From: Marisediminitalea aggregata
Lineage (GTDB): Bacteria > Pseudomonadota > Gammaproteobacteria > Enterobacterales > Alteromonadaceae
Reading direction: 5' to 3'
DNA: 64,000 bases
Assembly: GCF_900129565.1 (NCBI RefSeq)
Contig: NZ_FQWD01000003.1
Coordinates: 310,001-374,000 of the forward strand
Of this stretch, positions 27,337-35,772 are shown piece after piece (the first letter of the stretch is position 1; each line of letters starts with the position of its first letter). Below the pieces are notes generated by a model that made no database searches, was not told the origin of the DNA, and saw only the letters and a program-made list of their open reading frames with translations. A program made the position numbers and the translations under genes.

Positions 27337-27903
27337 ATGGATATTACTGTGTTACACCGCATGTTTACGTCCACTTGCATGAACCGCGTTATGTTTATCG
27401 CAATGCTAACACTCTGTATGTTGTCGGGCTGCGCCAGTCACTCTATGACGCCTTATCAGGCGTCAGGTCCATCACAGCCATTTGGTTACAGCACTCAACA
27501 AATGAATGAGTCAACATTCCGCATATTGTATGCTGCCAACGAGCACACCAACTTTGATCAAATAGAATCCTATGCGCATGCTCGCGCCAAGTCGCTGGCA
27601 AAATCACAGGGGTTTGACTGGTATCGGGTAGTGTCTGGCACTGCCGATAGTTTGCCTGAGCGTCAGGCAAGTGCACCTGTACCACCAGAAGATTTCTCGG
27701 CGGTTGAACAAGCCATGACTGAAAAACTGCCTGAACAACCCTGCAATGCTGGTGAATGCAATACTGACGCCATCGAAACAGAGCCGGCAAGTCAGGACAA
27801 GCAAACTGAGTCGACTCAATTGCCAACCCGCTTCTTTACGCTTGTTATCCAGGGCGGAATAGGTAACACTGCGCCAGATGGCGCTGTGTGGGTATCCCGA
27901 TAA
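27337..27903 (+). CDS. Lipoprotein of the CC0125/CC1285 family
   Basis: This 188-aa protein has a signal sequence ending in the lipobox LSGC (Cys32) and the conserved segment FGYSTQQMNESTFRILYAANEHTNFDQIESYAHARAKSLAKSQGFDWYRVV, the pattern of CC0125/CC1285 lipoproteins as I recall it. The second half is low-complexity and acidic. The start at 27337 has a good GGAAG ribosome binding site. A near-consensus sigma-54 promoter lies upstream, directly after the phosphorelay block. It is probably an envelope-stress protein; the exact role is unknown. Confidence 0.8.
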   Translation: MDITVLHRMFTSTCMNRVMFIAMLTLCMLSGCASHSMTPYQASGPSQPFGYSTQQMNESTFRILYAANEHTNFDQIESYAHARAKSLAKSQGFDWYRVVSGTADSLPERQASAPVPPEDFSAVEQAMTEKLPEQPCNAGECNTDAIETEPASQDKQTESTQLPTRFFTLVIQGGIGNTAPDGAVWVSR

Positions 27904-28000
27904 ACACTTGCTACCAACGAACCCACCCTCCACGCGTACCGGGAACGACTTGCAGGGTGGGAAAATTAGCGCACTCTTTTCGCTTACCGCTTAGAAAGTA

Positions 28001-28645
28001 TTACCCCCTCAGATTTGCCTGATTAGCGTGCTCTACCCAATCCAAATCCTTGGTTTGTTCATCCAACGTACCTTTAGCATCCTCCAGGAAAACCTTACAG
28101 AAATAGTCCACACACGGGTATAAGTCCCGGTATTTCTTAAGCTGTACTTCCATTTCTTCCATGGCATTTGAGAATTCGTGATTGGATTTTGCCAACTCAT
28201 AGTCGCACTTCAGATAAGCACACAGTACATCGGCTGCTTTAGCTAACCGCACGTGTACGTCATTCTTGTCCTGAAGAATCAGCGGCTCATAGGTTGCTTG
28301 CAGTGGCTCAGGCAGGGTTTTTATAAGCATTTGCTCAAAACGGCGCTCCAGCTTTTTAATCGCCTGGGTCGTTTCGGGGTCGTGATACTTCACCGGACTC
28401 GGTATGTCACTCATTCCGGCGATTTCACTGCCCTCATGGAAAATAGCCATGGCTGCAACGCGATCAGGTTCGATGGCTTCCTGAAATATTTCTTTGGCAA
28501 TGACACCCAGCATGTGCGCGATGACAGACGCCTCGTAAATATGCGTCGATAGCATTTCAGACTGAAACTGCGCCATAAGCGGCCAACGTTTTACGTTGCG
28601 GGCACGTTGCATAAGTCCAATAAACGCCGAATGACTGTTTGCCAT
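28001..28645 (-). CDS. HD-superfamily 5'-nucleotidase, YfbR-like, with altered HD motif
   Basis: YfbR enzymes dephosphorylate deoxyribonucleoside 5'-monophosphates. The 214-aa protein has the family segments KRWPLM, a first His in STHIYEASVIAHML, PSPVKYHD and KAADVLCAYLKC, which carries the last metal Asp. The central HD doublet, however, reads FHEGSE: the metal-ligand aspartate is glutamate (codon GAG, checked on the minus strand). The neighbouring residues (GSE for ASE) are otherwise conserved. Activity may be retained, altered or lost. The gene stands alone, divergent from the DUF1328 gene. Confidence 0.82.
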   Translation of the reverse strand: MANSHSAFIGLMQRARNVKRWPLMAQFQSEMLSTHIYEASVIAHMLGVIAKEIFQEAIEPDRVAAMAIFHEGSEIAGMSDIPSPVKYHDPETTQAIKKLERRFEQMLIKTLPEPLQATYEPLILQDKNDVHVRLAKAADVLCAYLKCDYELAKSNHEFSNAMEEMEVQLKKYRDLYPCVDYFCKVFLEDAKGTLDEQTKDLDWVEHANQANLRG

Positions 28646-28722
28646 TTTAATCTCCTGTGTAAGCTGATTGCGTGATCCTACCGACTATTCGTTTAAATGT
28701 CTGCCCAAAACCATCCTGACGC

Positions 28723-28737
28723 TCTGTAAAAAATGCA
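28723..28737 (+). promoter_or_regulatory. Candidate activator-binding element, copy 2
   Basis: TCTGTAAAAAATGCA matches copy 1 (27189-27203) at 14 of 15 positions and lies 86 bp upstream of the second sigma-54-type promoter. A partial further copy (TCTGTAATGC) follows at 28744-28753. Confidence 0.45.
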
Positions 28738-28821
28738 CGAGTGTCTGTAATGCTAGCCTGTCAGTCATATCCGCAATCAGTCAAAAAAAATTAAAACAAT
28801 AAAATTCAATAACTTAACAAA

Positions 28822-28837
28822 TGGCATACAACTGGCA
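28822..28837 (+). promoter_or_regulatory. Sigma-54-type promoter of the DUF1328 gene
   Basis: TGGCATACAACTGGCA has GG-N10-GC spacing and matches TGGCAY-N5-TTGCA with one mismatch in the -12 element. The expected transcription start is near 28848, 31 bp before the ATG at 28879. Confidence 0.5.
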
Positions 28838-28878
28838 TTAGTAATTATGTCCTTGACTGATAAGAGAAGGAGAACACC

Positions 28879-29055
28879 ATGTTAGGTTGGGCTATTGTAT
28901 TTTTTATTATTGCTATTGTTGCTGCAGTATTTGGATTTGGTGGCATCGCCGGTGCCGCAACAGGCATTGCGCAGTTCCTGTTTTTCCTATTCGTAGTGCT
29001 GCTGGTTATTTCATTGATTGCGGGCGCCTTACGCGGTAAAGCCCCAAGAGCATAA
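28879..29055 (+). CDS. DUF1328 small membrane protein (YtjA family)
   Basis: This 58-aa protein consists of two hydrophobic helices, [25 protein letters not shown] and [22 protein letters not shown], which is the DUF1328/YtjA pattern. It starts after an AAGGAGAAC ribosome binding site. Family members are often induced by envelope or osmotic stress. It is followed 28 bp later by a small lipoprotein gene and shares its terminator, so the two form an operon. A sigma-54-type promoter lies upstream. Confidence 0.88.
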   Translation: MLGWAIVFFIIAIVAAVFGFGGIAGAATGIAQFLFFLFVVLLVISLIAGALRGKAPRA

Positions 29056-29083
29056 ACCCCGTTTAATACACAAGGAGACGGCT

Positions 29084-29284
29084 ATGAAAACGTTAAAATT
29101 ATTGGATGTACTGAAAATGACAGTGATCGCGGCATTTGCCAGTAGTGTGATTGCGTGTGGTGATGGCGCAGCAGAAGATGCGGGCGAGACGATAGACGAA
29201 GTGGTAACCGATACGGGTAACGCTATCGAAGATGCCTGTGAAGATGTCAAAGAAGGCGTCGATGCCAAAGACAAAGATTGTTAA
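29084..29284 (+). CDS. Small acidic lipoprotein
   Basis: This 66-aa protein has a signal sequence with the lipobox VIAC (Cys25) and a short, very acidic mature part (CGDGAAEDAGETIDEVVTDT and onward) ending in Cys. The start at 29084 has an AAGGAGAC ribosome binding site. The size and GNAIED-like repeats recall entericidin-type stress lipoproteins, but the match is weak. It is co-transcribed with the DUF1328 gene and ends at a strong terminator. Confidence 0.75.
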   Translation: MKTLKLLDVLKMTVIAAFASSVIACGDGAAEDAGETIDEVVTDTGNAIEDACEDVKEGVDAKDKDC

Positions 29285-29299
29285 TCAACAATCATTCAG

Positions 29300-29329
29300 A
29301 AAGCCCACAGTACGATGTGGGCTTTTTTA
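29300..29329 (+). terminator. Intrinsic terminator of the DUF1328-lipoprotein operon
   Basis: A perfect 9-bp stem, AAGCCCACA (29301-29309) with TGTGGGCTT (29316-29324), and a 6-nt loop is followed by T residues. It lies between convergent genes and may serve both. Confidence 0.85.
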
Positions 29330-29333
29330 TGCC

Positions 29334-30551
29334 CTACTCTACCGCTATATCCACCCAGACCAGACGATGATCGGAACTGGCCTGACGATTTTCCACCAAG
29401 CGATACAAAGGGCTTGCCTCAGCAGGCCAGAAAACCCCGCTTTGCTTCACAGACAACCCGTATTTTGAGGGCAAAACATAATCCGCCCGAGCGCCCCACT
29501 CTGCCGTGTACCGAGCACAAAATGCCTGGCTGCAATGAGCGCGGCCACCTTCACTCTCCGGCACTACGTCACCATTGACACGAGGATGGTCCAGTAACTG
29601 CTCAATCACACCTGGACGGTGTTTATCTCCCACGTCGGTGGCATTAAAATCCCCCACCAGCACAAACCGGGAGTTTTGAGCTATACCGCCCTTATTGCCG
29701 TTATCGTCGTAAAGGTATGAGGCTTTGTCAGGTGACAAATAGTCGGCCATGAGTCTGATTTCATCATGATTGCGTTTACCGTTGCGATCTTCCGGGCCGT
29801 CAAAGGTAGGCGGCGTTGGATGCATTGCCAACACGTGTAGCCATTTCCCCTTCACGTTAACCGGAATATCCCAGTGCGACTTAGAACTCAGGCGCATGCC
29901 TTGCCAGGCTTGGTCGCTGTACCAGCTATCCTGGGTGTCAGGGTGAACCGGTTGTTGGGCTCCGGGCATATCTTGCCAATGAAACATCTGAAATGTTCTG
30001 ACCGCGTCGGTATCGATGGGGAATTTAGACAACAACACCATGCCATACTGCCCCGGATAGATGCCATAGCCATAAGCGTCGCCACCTGTGCCCGTTGCCT
30101 TGCCATCACCATCGAGGTCGAAAGGACTCGGCTCTCCGGTATTAACCGGTGCAGCATAAATGTAGTCGTAGTGTTGTGGTGTCTGTCCTTGCTGACTCAC
30201 CGCCAGAAAGTGATTAATAAATCGCTGGGCTGCAGAGGGCGTTGCCCCAGCGGAATAGTCAAACTCATTTAATAAAATGATATCGGGCGCGACGCGCTGA
30301 ATAATCTCGGCAATATTGCGAATCTGAGGTTGTTGTGGGTCGTTAAGCAGCGTGAGCAAGGTCTGCTCAGAAGGCGTTACGTCCTGTGAACGGTAGTTGT
30401 TTGCTTCCATACTCACATTAAACGTGGCAACCCGGATTACCGGTACATCATTACTTTCAGATTGAGGAGATGACGCGTCTGTGCAGCCAGCGAGCAGTCC
30501 GAGAACACCGACACTGAATATAAAACATGGCGAAAAAAGTTTGTTAATCAT
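29334..30551 (-). CDS. Endonuclease/exonuclease/phosphatase-family lipoprotein
   Basis: The 405-aa protein begins with a lipoprotein signal (lipobox LAGC, Cys23). The EEP fold shows RVATFNVSMEANN, ILLNEFDY (metal Glu), VLVGDFNATDVGD and the C-terminal SSDHRLVWVDI. The combination matches exported EEP-family proteins, which include nucleases and phosphodiesterases. The DLDGDGKATGTGGDAYG insertion resembles a calcium-binding loop. Being anchored outside the cytosol, it could degrade extracellular nucleic acid or phosphodiesters for phosphate. It is a single gene with its own intergenic regions on both sides. Confidence 0.87.
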   Translation of the reverse strand: MINKLFSPCFIFSVGVLGLLAGCTDASSPQSESNDVPVIRVATFNVSMEANNYRSQDVTPSEQTLLTLLNDPQQPQIRNIAEIIQRVAPDIILLNEFDYSAGATPSAAQRFINHFLAVSQQGQTPQHYDYIYAAPVNTGEPSPFDLDGDGKATGTGGDAYGYGIYPGQYGMVLLSKFPIDTDAVRTFQMFHWQDMPGAQQPVHPDTQDSWYSDQAWQGMRLSSKSHWDIPVNVKGKWLHVLAMHPTPPTFDGPEDRNGKRNHDEIRLMADYLSPDKASYLYDDNGNKGGIAQNSRFVLVGDFNATDVGDKHRPGVIEQLLDHPRVNGDVVPESEGGRAHCSQAFCARYTAEWGARADYVLPSKYGLSVKQSGVFWPAEASPLYRLVENRQASSDHRLVWVDIAVE

Positions 30552-30698
30552 GAAAAAAGGGCCTGAATAATAAACAGTAGCCCCAGTAACAATTCGAATT
30601 TGCTACTGGCGTCAGAAAAAGCGTGACGCCAGTGTACCCAGTCGGGTGGTTTTAAGCCAGTGTGTCTGTATCTGAACTACCAACGTGGGTTATTCGCT

Positions 30699-31142
30699 CT
30701 AAGCACTCCCCACTCTGCTCCAGCGTAAAAAGAGGCCTAACGCCATTAACAGTAAGCTCGCAGCAACGACCACGGCAACCGGATAAAACAAATTACCCGC
30801 CAAATCCAGCTGGCTGTATTTGATTATCATGATAAGGCCTTCCAGCACCAGGGCAATAATAACCACACTGACAAACCGGGTAACAGTACGCCGAATCGCA
30901 TCAAACAAATTGTCTTCTTCACTAAAGCGGTATTCTTTGTAAATTCCCATGGCTAATTCGTACGTCGCCAAGGCAATAAATAAATCGTTTATTGACTTTA
31001 TCACTGCCGAAACAAAGTCGACATCTGGCTGAAAACCTTCTGAAAAATGTACTACGGCCAGACAGATCATCGTGGCCGAGATAAACATAAACAGGCCGGC
31101 AAAAAATGTCGCGGATATATCTTTAACCCATTTATTTTGCAT
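30699..31142 (-). CDS. Four-helix inner-membrane protein of unknown function
   Basis: The protein has about four hydrophobic helices and a short basic C-terminus (147 aa from the start at 31142). This start is preceded by GGAGG at ideal spacing; an upstream in-frame ATG (31166) lies further inside the RND gene. The frame overlaps the end of the RND gene by 11 bp, so the two are translationally coupled. The VISAINDLFIALATYELAMGIYKEY-like segment vaguely recalls PsiE-type proteins, but I would not assign it. It probably works with the RND protein. Confidence 0.75.
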   Translation of the reverse strand: MQNKWVKDISATFFAGLFMFISATMICLAVVHFSEGFQPDVDFVSAVIKSINDLFIALATYELAMGIYKEYRFSEEDNLFDAIRRTVTRFVSVVIIALVLEGLIMIIKYSQLDLAGNLFYPVAVVVAASLLLMALGLFLRWSRVGSA

Positions 31143-33582
31143 GCTGTACGTCCTCCATTTGCTCATTTTCCTGTTTACCTACAAACACATTCAGCAGCGC
31201 CGGTAATAAGGTCATATCGGCCACCAGCGCCAACAACATTGCCAGGGCGGTCAACAACCCAAAGTACACACTGGGCAGAAAATCAGACCAAGCAAACAGC
31301 GAGAATCCAATGGCGATCAACGACGTTGTGATCAGAATTGCCAGCCCACTTTCTCTGAACGCATGCCGTGTCGCTTTTTCCGCCCCTTCCTGATTGGCCT
31401 CGCGATAACTGTGCACAAAGTGTAAGGTATCATCGACGGCGATCCCCATCGCAATAGCAGCAATGGTTATGGTCATGATATCGAGAGGAATTCCAGCCCA
31501 GCCAATAATGCCGAGTATGGCCAGTGTCGTCAGTATGTTGGGGACCAGCGCAATTAACGCTAGTGGAATAGAACGGAAAATCATCAAAAACACCACACCG
31601 AGTGCCACATAAACTATGCCAAGCGTTGTGATTTGAGAGTCAAACAACCTCGCTAAAATATCCTGATAAAGCACGAACAATCCGGTGAACTGGTAGTCGT
31701 CACCGTCCAGCGACACAGCCTGCATATCCTGCCGTAACTGGGACATAAACTGCTCGCGATCAAGCCCTTCCGTTGTATCCTGGATACGCGTGGCCATGCG
31801 CAACTGCTGTTTCTCGGGTGAAAAATACGCACCAACCAGTTGATTAACCACTTTTTGATCGAGCAAATAATAAATACTGGATAACTCGTATTCAGTTAAC
31901 GGCTTGCCGTTGTTTAGCTGCTTAGCAAGGGCCGTAAAATTCGCTACCGACGTCACACTGCCCGTCGCTTCAAACGCGTTCACCGCTGTTTGTACTATTT
32001 GCAGTTGGTTTACGCTATTCGCACTCAACAACAATGCAGGATCACTCGGTGGGTGTTGAATGTTAATAATGATATCCAGCGCTGTCGTACCGCCAAACTC
32101 CTTGTCGATATAGGCCAGTTCCTGATGCACCCGGGTATCATCGGCAAAGTAGTTGATAAACGAGTTTTCAACATTGAGGCGGGTTATGCCAGCTGACAAC
32201 ACCAGTAAAACGCTGGCGGCTATCACACTCACCCAGCCGGGTCGTTGAAAAGACAGCGTCGCTGCTCGATTAAGCACAACGGAGAACAGCCCCCATTCCT
32301 TGCCTTCTGTTTTGGCTGTTAAACACGCCAATCCGGCCGGAAACCCGATTACGCTGACCAGCAATGAAATACTGGTCGCCAGCAGCATCATGGTACCAAA
32401 CGACATGACGGGCGCTAACCCACTGAACAATAACGCCGCAAAGCCAACCGATGTGGTTAATGCCGCAAAAAAGCACGGAGTCAGCTTAGCTTGTAAAACC
32501 CGGCGAACCCGCTCGTGTTGATGACTTTCTGGCTGCTCACGAGCTATATGCCGATAACTGCTGATCATATGGATCATCACCGCCAGCGTCAGAATAATCT
32601 GTAGTGCAACAAAATTAGCGGAAATCACGGTAGCTCGTAAGTCCAGCCAGCCGAGCAGCCCCACGGTAATTCCCACGCTCACAGCGCAGGCAGTAATCGG
32701 AAATAACACCCACCGCAGGCGACGGTACAGCAGCAGAAGTAACAGTGCGATGACCAACACGATTGCAGCGCCAAAGACAACCAGGTCACGGGTGATAATA
32801 TCGATAAGGTGCTGACCTACAACATAAGGGCCGCCTAAGTAAATATTGGCGCGCTCAGAAACCGCCTGCGTTATTTGATTTATCGCGGCAATTTCTTCTT
32901 TTCGGGTATTGGTGAGCGACTGTCGAATGGGATCGGCTTGCTGTTCCAACGCATCGAGCTGAGCCTGTGCCTCTTCTGGTATGTCCTGACCGATGTATTG
33001 CGCTTTTATGTCAATAATGTCACGCTCAAGGCGGGCCAGTTCCTCGTTGGTTTCAAATACGATTTGAATTGCTGTGGCGGTATTGGCTTTATTGATCAGT
33101 AAATCGGTAAAAATCGGATGGTCCGCAATCAGCGAGCGCATGGTCTCCGCATCGTATTGCTGAGCCTGCCAGGTGAGCTGACTAACCTGTGTTTCTCCCG
33201 ACAGAGCTGCAGCATCTTTAATTAATGGCACATTAATAATTGACGTTACCGACTCGACACGCGCAATGGATTTAAAATCGTCGCTCAGGCGTTGTAGATC
33301 AGAAAATGTCTGCTCACTAAAAACGTCATGCCCGGTTGGCTCGTAGGCCACCAGAATAAATTCGTCGGGATTAAATGTCTGCTGTGCCAGCTGCGACTGA
33401 ATATACAAGGCATTGTCTTTGGCCAACAGGGTGTCTGCCGATGCTGCTATTTTGAAGCGTGGTACGCCGGTAATAGCTGCCGCTAGCATCAGCATCATTG
33501 TCACAAGAATGGCGATGCGAAAACGAATGATGGTTTCCGCGATACGAGACACAGCATTAGTTTTCATCGGTGTTTTTCTCAT
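31132..33582 (-). CDS. RND-superfamily (MMPL-type) transporter
   Basis: The 816-aa protein has the RND layout: TM1, a large periplasmic loop, six TM helices, a second large loop and a final TM block. Motifs include GIAVDDTLHFVHSYREA, with the paired acidic residues of TM10, and RVESVTSI. It is of the MMPL/HpnN kind that moves lipids rather than the AcrB kind, and no membrane-fusion protein is adjacent. It overlaps the mlaA stop by 26 bp (Met1) or 11 bp (Met6, at 33567), and the true start is undecided between these. An outer-membrane lipid transport role with MlaA is inferred from the gene order. Confidence 0.88.
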   Translation of the reverse strand: MRKTPMKTNAVSRIAETIIRFRIAILVTMMLMLAAAITGVPRFKIAASADTLLAKDNALYIQSQLAQQTFNPDEFILVAYEPTGHDVFSEQTFSDLQRLSDDFKSIARVESVTSIINVPLIKDAAALSGETQVSQLTWQAQQYDAETMRSLIADHPIFTDLLINKANTATAIQIVFETNEELARLERDIIDIKAQYIGQDIPEEAQAQLDALEQQADPIRQSLTNTRKEEIAAINQITQAVSERANIYLGGPYVVGQHLIDIITRDLVVFGAAIVLVIALLLLLLYRRLRWVLFPITACAVSVGITVGLLGWLDLRATVISANFVALQIILTLAVMIHMISSYRHIAREQPESHQHERVRRVLQAKLTPCFFAALTTSVGFAALLFSGLAPVMSFGTMMLLATSISLLVSVIGFPAGLACLTAKTEGKEWGLFSVVLNRAATLSFQRPGWVSVIAASVLLVLSAGITRLNVENSFINYFADDTRVHQELAYIDKEFGGTTALDIIINIQHPPSDPALLLSANSVNQLQIVQTAVNAFEATGSVTSVANFTALAKQLNNGKPLTEYELSSIYYLLDQKVVNQLVGAYFSPEKQQLRMATRIQDTTEGLDREQFMSQLRQDMQAVSLDGDDYQFTGLFVLYQDILARLFDSQITTLGIVYVALGVVFLMIFRSIPLALIALVPNILTTLAILGIIGWAGIPLDIMTITIAAIAMGIAVDDTLHFVHSYREANQEGAEKATRHAFRESGLAILITTSLIAIGFSLFAWSDFLPSVYFGLLTALAMLLALVADMTLLPALLNVFVGKQENEQMEDVQHAK

Positions 33583-34489
33583 TCTCAGTGGCTGCAGGTG
33601 TTACTTGCTGTCTGCTGTCGGCTTGCTTGCCAAACCACATATCGCGTTTTTGTGCTTGTAAATACTGATTGCGGAAGAACACGTAAGGGTCTTCTGATTC
33701 ACTGTATAGCGTGTGGTAAGTGTCTGACTGGCTGCTGAAATCATCGACGCCATCAACGACGCGTAGCTGATAATTATGCGGGGCGTGCGTTACGTGGTTA
33801 ACCGGGTGAACAAAGCCTTCTGCAAGCACAGACACACCACTTCGTGCATCACTTTGCCCTAATAACGGCAGCACCAGATACGGTCCCGGCTCGATACCCC
33901 AGACGGCTAGCGTGTCACCGATACTTTGAGGCTGCCTTTCTACTTCAAACACACTGGTGGCGGGGTCAAATAATCCCAACAGCCCAATGGTGGAGTTGAT
34001 CACAAACCGGCCAAGATTACTGCCCGCTTCTTTCACTTCACCGGCAAACAGGTGATTCAGCAAATTCAACGGCTCACGCAGATTATCAAAAAAATTGCCC
34101 ACAGACTGCCGTGCAGGCTCAGGCACAACGGCACGGTATCCGTTGGATACAGGCGTCAGCACGTACTTGTAGGCACCATTATTAAACGAGAACATGGCGC
34201 GATTGAAGCCTTCCCAGGGGTCGTAATAAGCGGGAAGCGTTTCTGGATCGCCGTTCAGGACTGTCTGCTCCATCGAGACAACGGCAGGCTCTACACGGAT
34301 TTCCCCTTGCGAGGTCGTCAATGTCACTGATTGACCGTTAGACAGCGCATCGGTTGCTGATAGCGGTGTGTCTGGCTGTTTAATCGACACCGGCTGCGCA
34401 GAAGCTGACTCATCAGGTATCTGCGCACATCCGGACGCGACCAGCGTAGCCAGACTGACTAACGGTATTATCAGTGATTTATAATGCAT
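33557..34489 (-). CDS. mlaA: MlaA (VacJ)-family outer-membrane lipoprotein
   Basis: MlaA removes phospholipids from the outer leaflet of the outer membrane. The 310-aa protein has the lipobox ASGC (Cys21), then YYDPWEGFNRAMFSFN, NFFDNLREPLNLLNHLFAG and GRFVINSTIGLLGLFDPA, all family signatures. It differs from E. coli MlaA by an extended N-terminal linker. No MlaBCDEF genes are nearby; an RND transporter follows instead and overlaps. This suggests a MlaA-RND route distinct from the MlaFEDB importer. Confidence 0.9.
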   Translation of the reverse strand: MHYKSLIIPLVSLATLVASGCAQIPDESASAQPVSIKQPDTPLSATDALSNGQSVTLTTSQGEIRVEPAVVSMEQTVLNGDPETLPAYYDPWEGFNRAMFSFNNGAYKYVLTPVSNGYRAVVPEPARQSVGNFFDNLREPLNLLNHLFAGEVKEAGSNLGRFVINSTIGLLGLFDPATSVFEVERQPQSIGDTLAVWGIEPGPYLVLPLLGQSDARSGVSVLAEGFVHPVNHVTHAPHNYQLRVVDGVDDFSSQSDTYHTLYSESEDPYVFFRNQYLQAQKRDMWFGKQADSRQQVTPAATENEKNTDEN

Positions 34490-34847
34490 GTCCTTGTCCG
34501 GTCTTCATTCGATGGTGACGCAGAATGGCGTTAGCACGCTCCAGCGAATCATCGCGGTTAAAATGCCAGTTTCGCTGTTCGAATTCCCGCGCTTCACTCA
34601 GGTAATAAATAATGCGTTTTAATCGCAGCGAATGAACCCTGTTCTGTGAATTAAAACGGGTACGTTCTATGGCATGTTCGAGTGTTTCAATAGCGTTACT
34701 GTATTGCGGGGCGACGGCGACGAGTTCCGTCGTTTGTGCGCCATCTTGTTCCTGTGCCCATTGTGTGAGAGGCGTTGATTGACTGGTTGCCCATACACCG
34801 CTGCAAACCAGTAGAGAACCAAATGCCCATTTCGTTAAATTATGCAT
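34479..34847 (-). CDS. Exported protein of unknown function
   Basis: This 122-aa protein begins at MHNLTKWAFGSLLVCSGVWA, a signal peptide; the longer frame to 34925 adds a basic segment without support. The mature part is helical and basic (RTRFNSQNRVHSLRLKRIIYYLSEAREFEQRNWHF). Its stop overlaps the mlaA start by 11 bp, so it is the first gene of the mlaA-RND operon. It could be a periplasmic partner of MlaA, but the family is not recognised. Confidence 0.7.
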   Translation of the reverse strand: MHNLTKWAFGSLLVCSGVWATSQSTPLTQWAQEQDGAQTTELVAVAPQYSNAIETLEHAIERTRFNSQNRVHSLRLKRIIYYLSEAREFEQRNWHFNRDDSLERANAILRHHRMKTGQGHAL

Positions 34848-34970
34848 TGTCGTCACCACATCGTTGGTTTTGCTTGCTTTCACACCGGTTCTAACTGCGC
34901 CCCGGCTCCTCCCATCCCTGCTCATACTAAGTGGATGGATTCCTGTTGGCCTGTTCGGCCAGTTTGCACA

Positions 34971-35126
34971 CTAAGACGATGCCTCTTCGTTTTGACCCGG
35001 CGAGTTCATCTCATTCAGACGAATTTGGTATTCCGATGGGCTGGCCGCCTCATCGTAACGTGCAAACCAATTAAAAAAAGCACGTTCGTCTGGCTGAAAG
35101 TCTCGGTCATCATTAGCATTGTCCAT
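34971..35126 (-). CDS. Small 51-aa acidic protein
   Basis: The protein starts MDNANDDRDFQPDERAFFNWFARYDE and ends in an acidic, Ser-rich tail. The start at 35126 has an AGGAA ribosome binding site; the in-frame upstream extension to 35210 would run through the terminator of the BON gene. It is a plausible small soluble protein of unknown function. The coding call is moderate. Confidence 0.5.
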   Translation of the reverse strand: MDNANDDRDFQPDERAFFNWFARYDEAASPSEYQIRLNEMNSPGQNEEASS

Positions 35127-35160
35127 CTTGCAAAATTCCTGTTCTGTGTTTGTTGTCAGA

Positions 35161-35196
35161 AATAAAAAAGAGAAGCTACGACAACGCAGCTTCTCT
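35161..35196 (-). terminator. Intrinsic terminator of the BON-domain gene
   Basis: A perfect 9-bp stem (35169-35177 with 35188-35196, AGAGAAGCT/AGCTTCTCT) is followed on the minus strand by a run of T residues. It lies 7 bp past the BON gene stop. Confidence 0.85.
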
Positions 35197-35202
35197 AAAG
35201 CG

Positions 35203-35772
35203 TTATTCACTTTCTTCGATGGTCAGTTCGTCATCAACCGACTCAACATCTGACGTATTTTTCGCAATTTCGATTGCCAGCGCACGTGCGCTTTCACTTT
35301 CAACCGAACCTTTCAGCTTAACGTGTCCCTTGGTCACATCAACGTCGATGTCCAGGCCAGAAATATCGCTGTCCATCAACAATTTCGATTTCACCACGGT
35401 GGCGATTTTGGCGTCTTTCAACTCTTGTGACACCGGCTTTTCTGCGGTAACGTCTTCATCGTCGTCCATGCTGATCACTGACAGCTGGTTGTCGACTTCA
35501 GACACACCATCGATACCTGCTACCAGTTCTTCGGCAAGCTTTTTATCGATTCGGCTATCGACTTTACCGGTAAGGATCACCACGCCGTCTTTGACATCAG
35601 TATTGATATCAAACGAGTTCAAATGCGTATTAAACAACAGAGACGCTTCGGCTTTGCCATCAATCCAGGCATCCTTCGCCTTGTCTTCCCATTCAGTTGA
35701 TGCATATACAGAGGTTGCAGCGGTTGTGGTTAATACACCTACTGCGATACATGATAAAAGTGAACGTTTCAT
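35203..35772 (-). CDS. BON-domain periplasmic protein (OsmY-like)
   Basis: The 189-aa protein has a signal peptide ending at VYA (about residue 24) and two BON domains: WEDKAKDAWIDGKAEASLLFN to VSEVDNQLSV and then DAKIATVVKSKLLMDSDISGLDI to VESVDDELTI. OsmY-type proteins protect the envelope under osmotic and other stress. A strong terminator follows. The upstream region (minus strand, near 35821-35808) contains a GG-N10-GC pattern that could be a weak sigma-54-type promoter, but this is far less convincing than those at 27276 and 28822. Confidence 0.88.
   Translation of the reverse strand: MKRSLLSCIAVGVLTTTAATSVYASTEWEDKAKDAWIDGKAEASLLFNTHLNSFDINTDVKDGVVILTGKVDSRIDKKLAEELVAGIDGVSEVDNQLSVISMDDDEDVTAEKPVSQELKDAKIATVVKSKLLMDSDISGLDIDVDVTKGHVKLKGSVESESARALAIEIAKNTSDVESVDDELTIEESE

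Noticed and set aside
27922..27961. Inverted repeat CCCACCCT/AGGGTGGG between convergent genes
   Set aside because: It could be a bidirectional terminator, but the loop is long and no T run follows. Left uncalled.
30605..30633. Perfect 10-bp inverted repeat between the endonuclease-family gene and the four-helix protein gene
   Set aside because: It lacks a T tract on either strand and is too isolated to call a terminator or operator with confidence.
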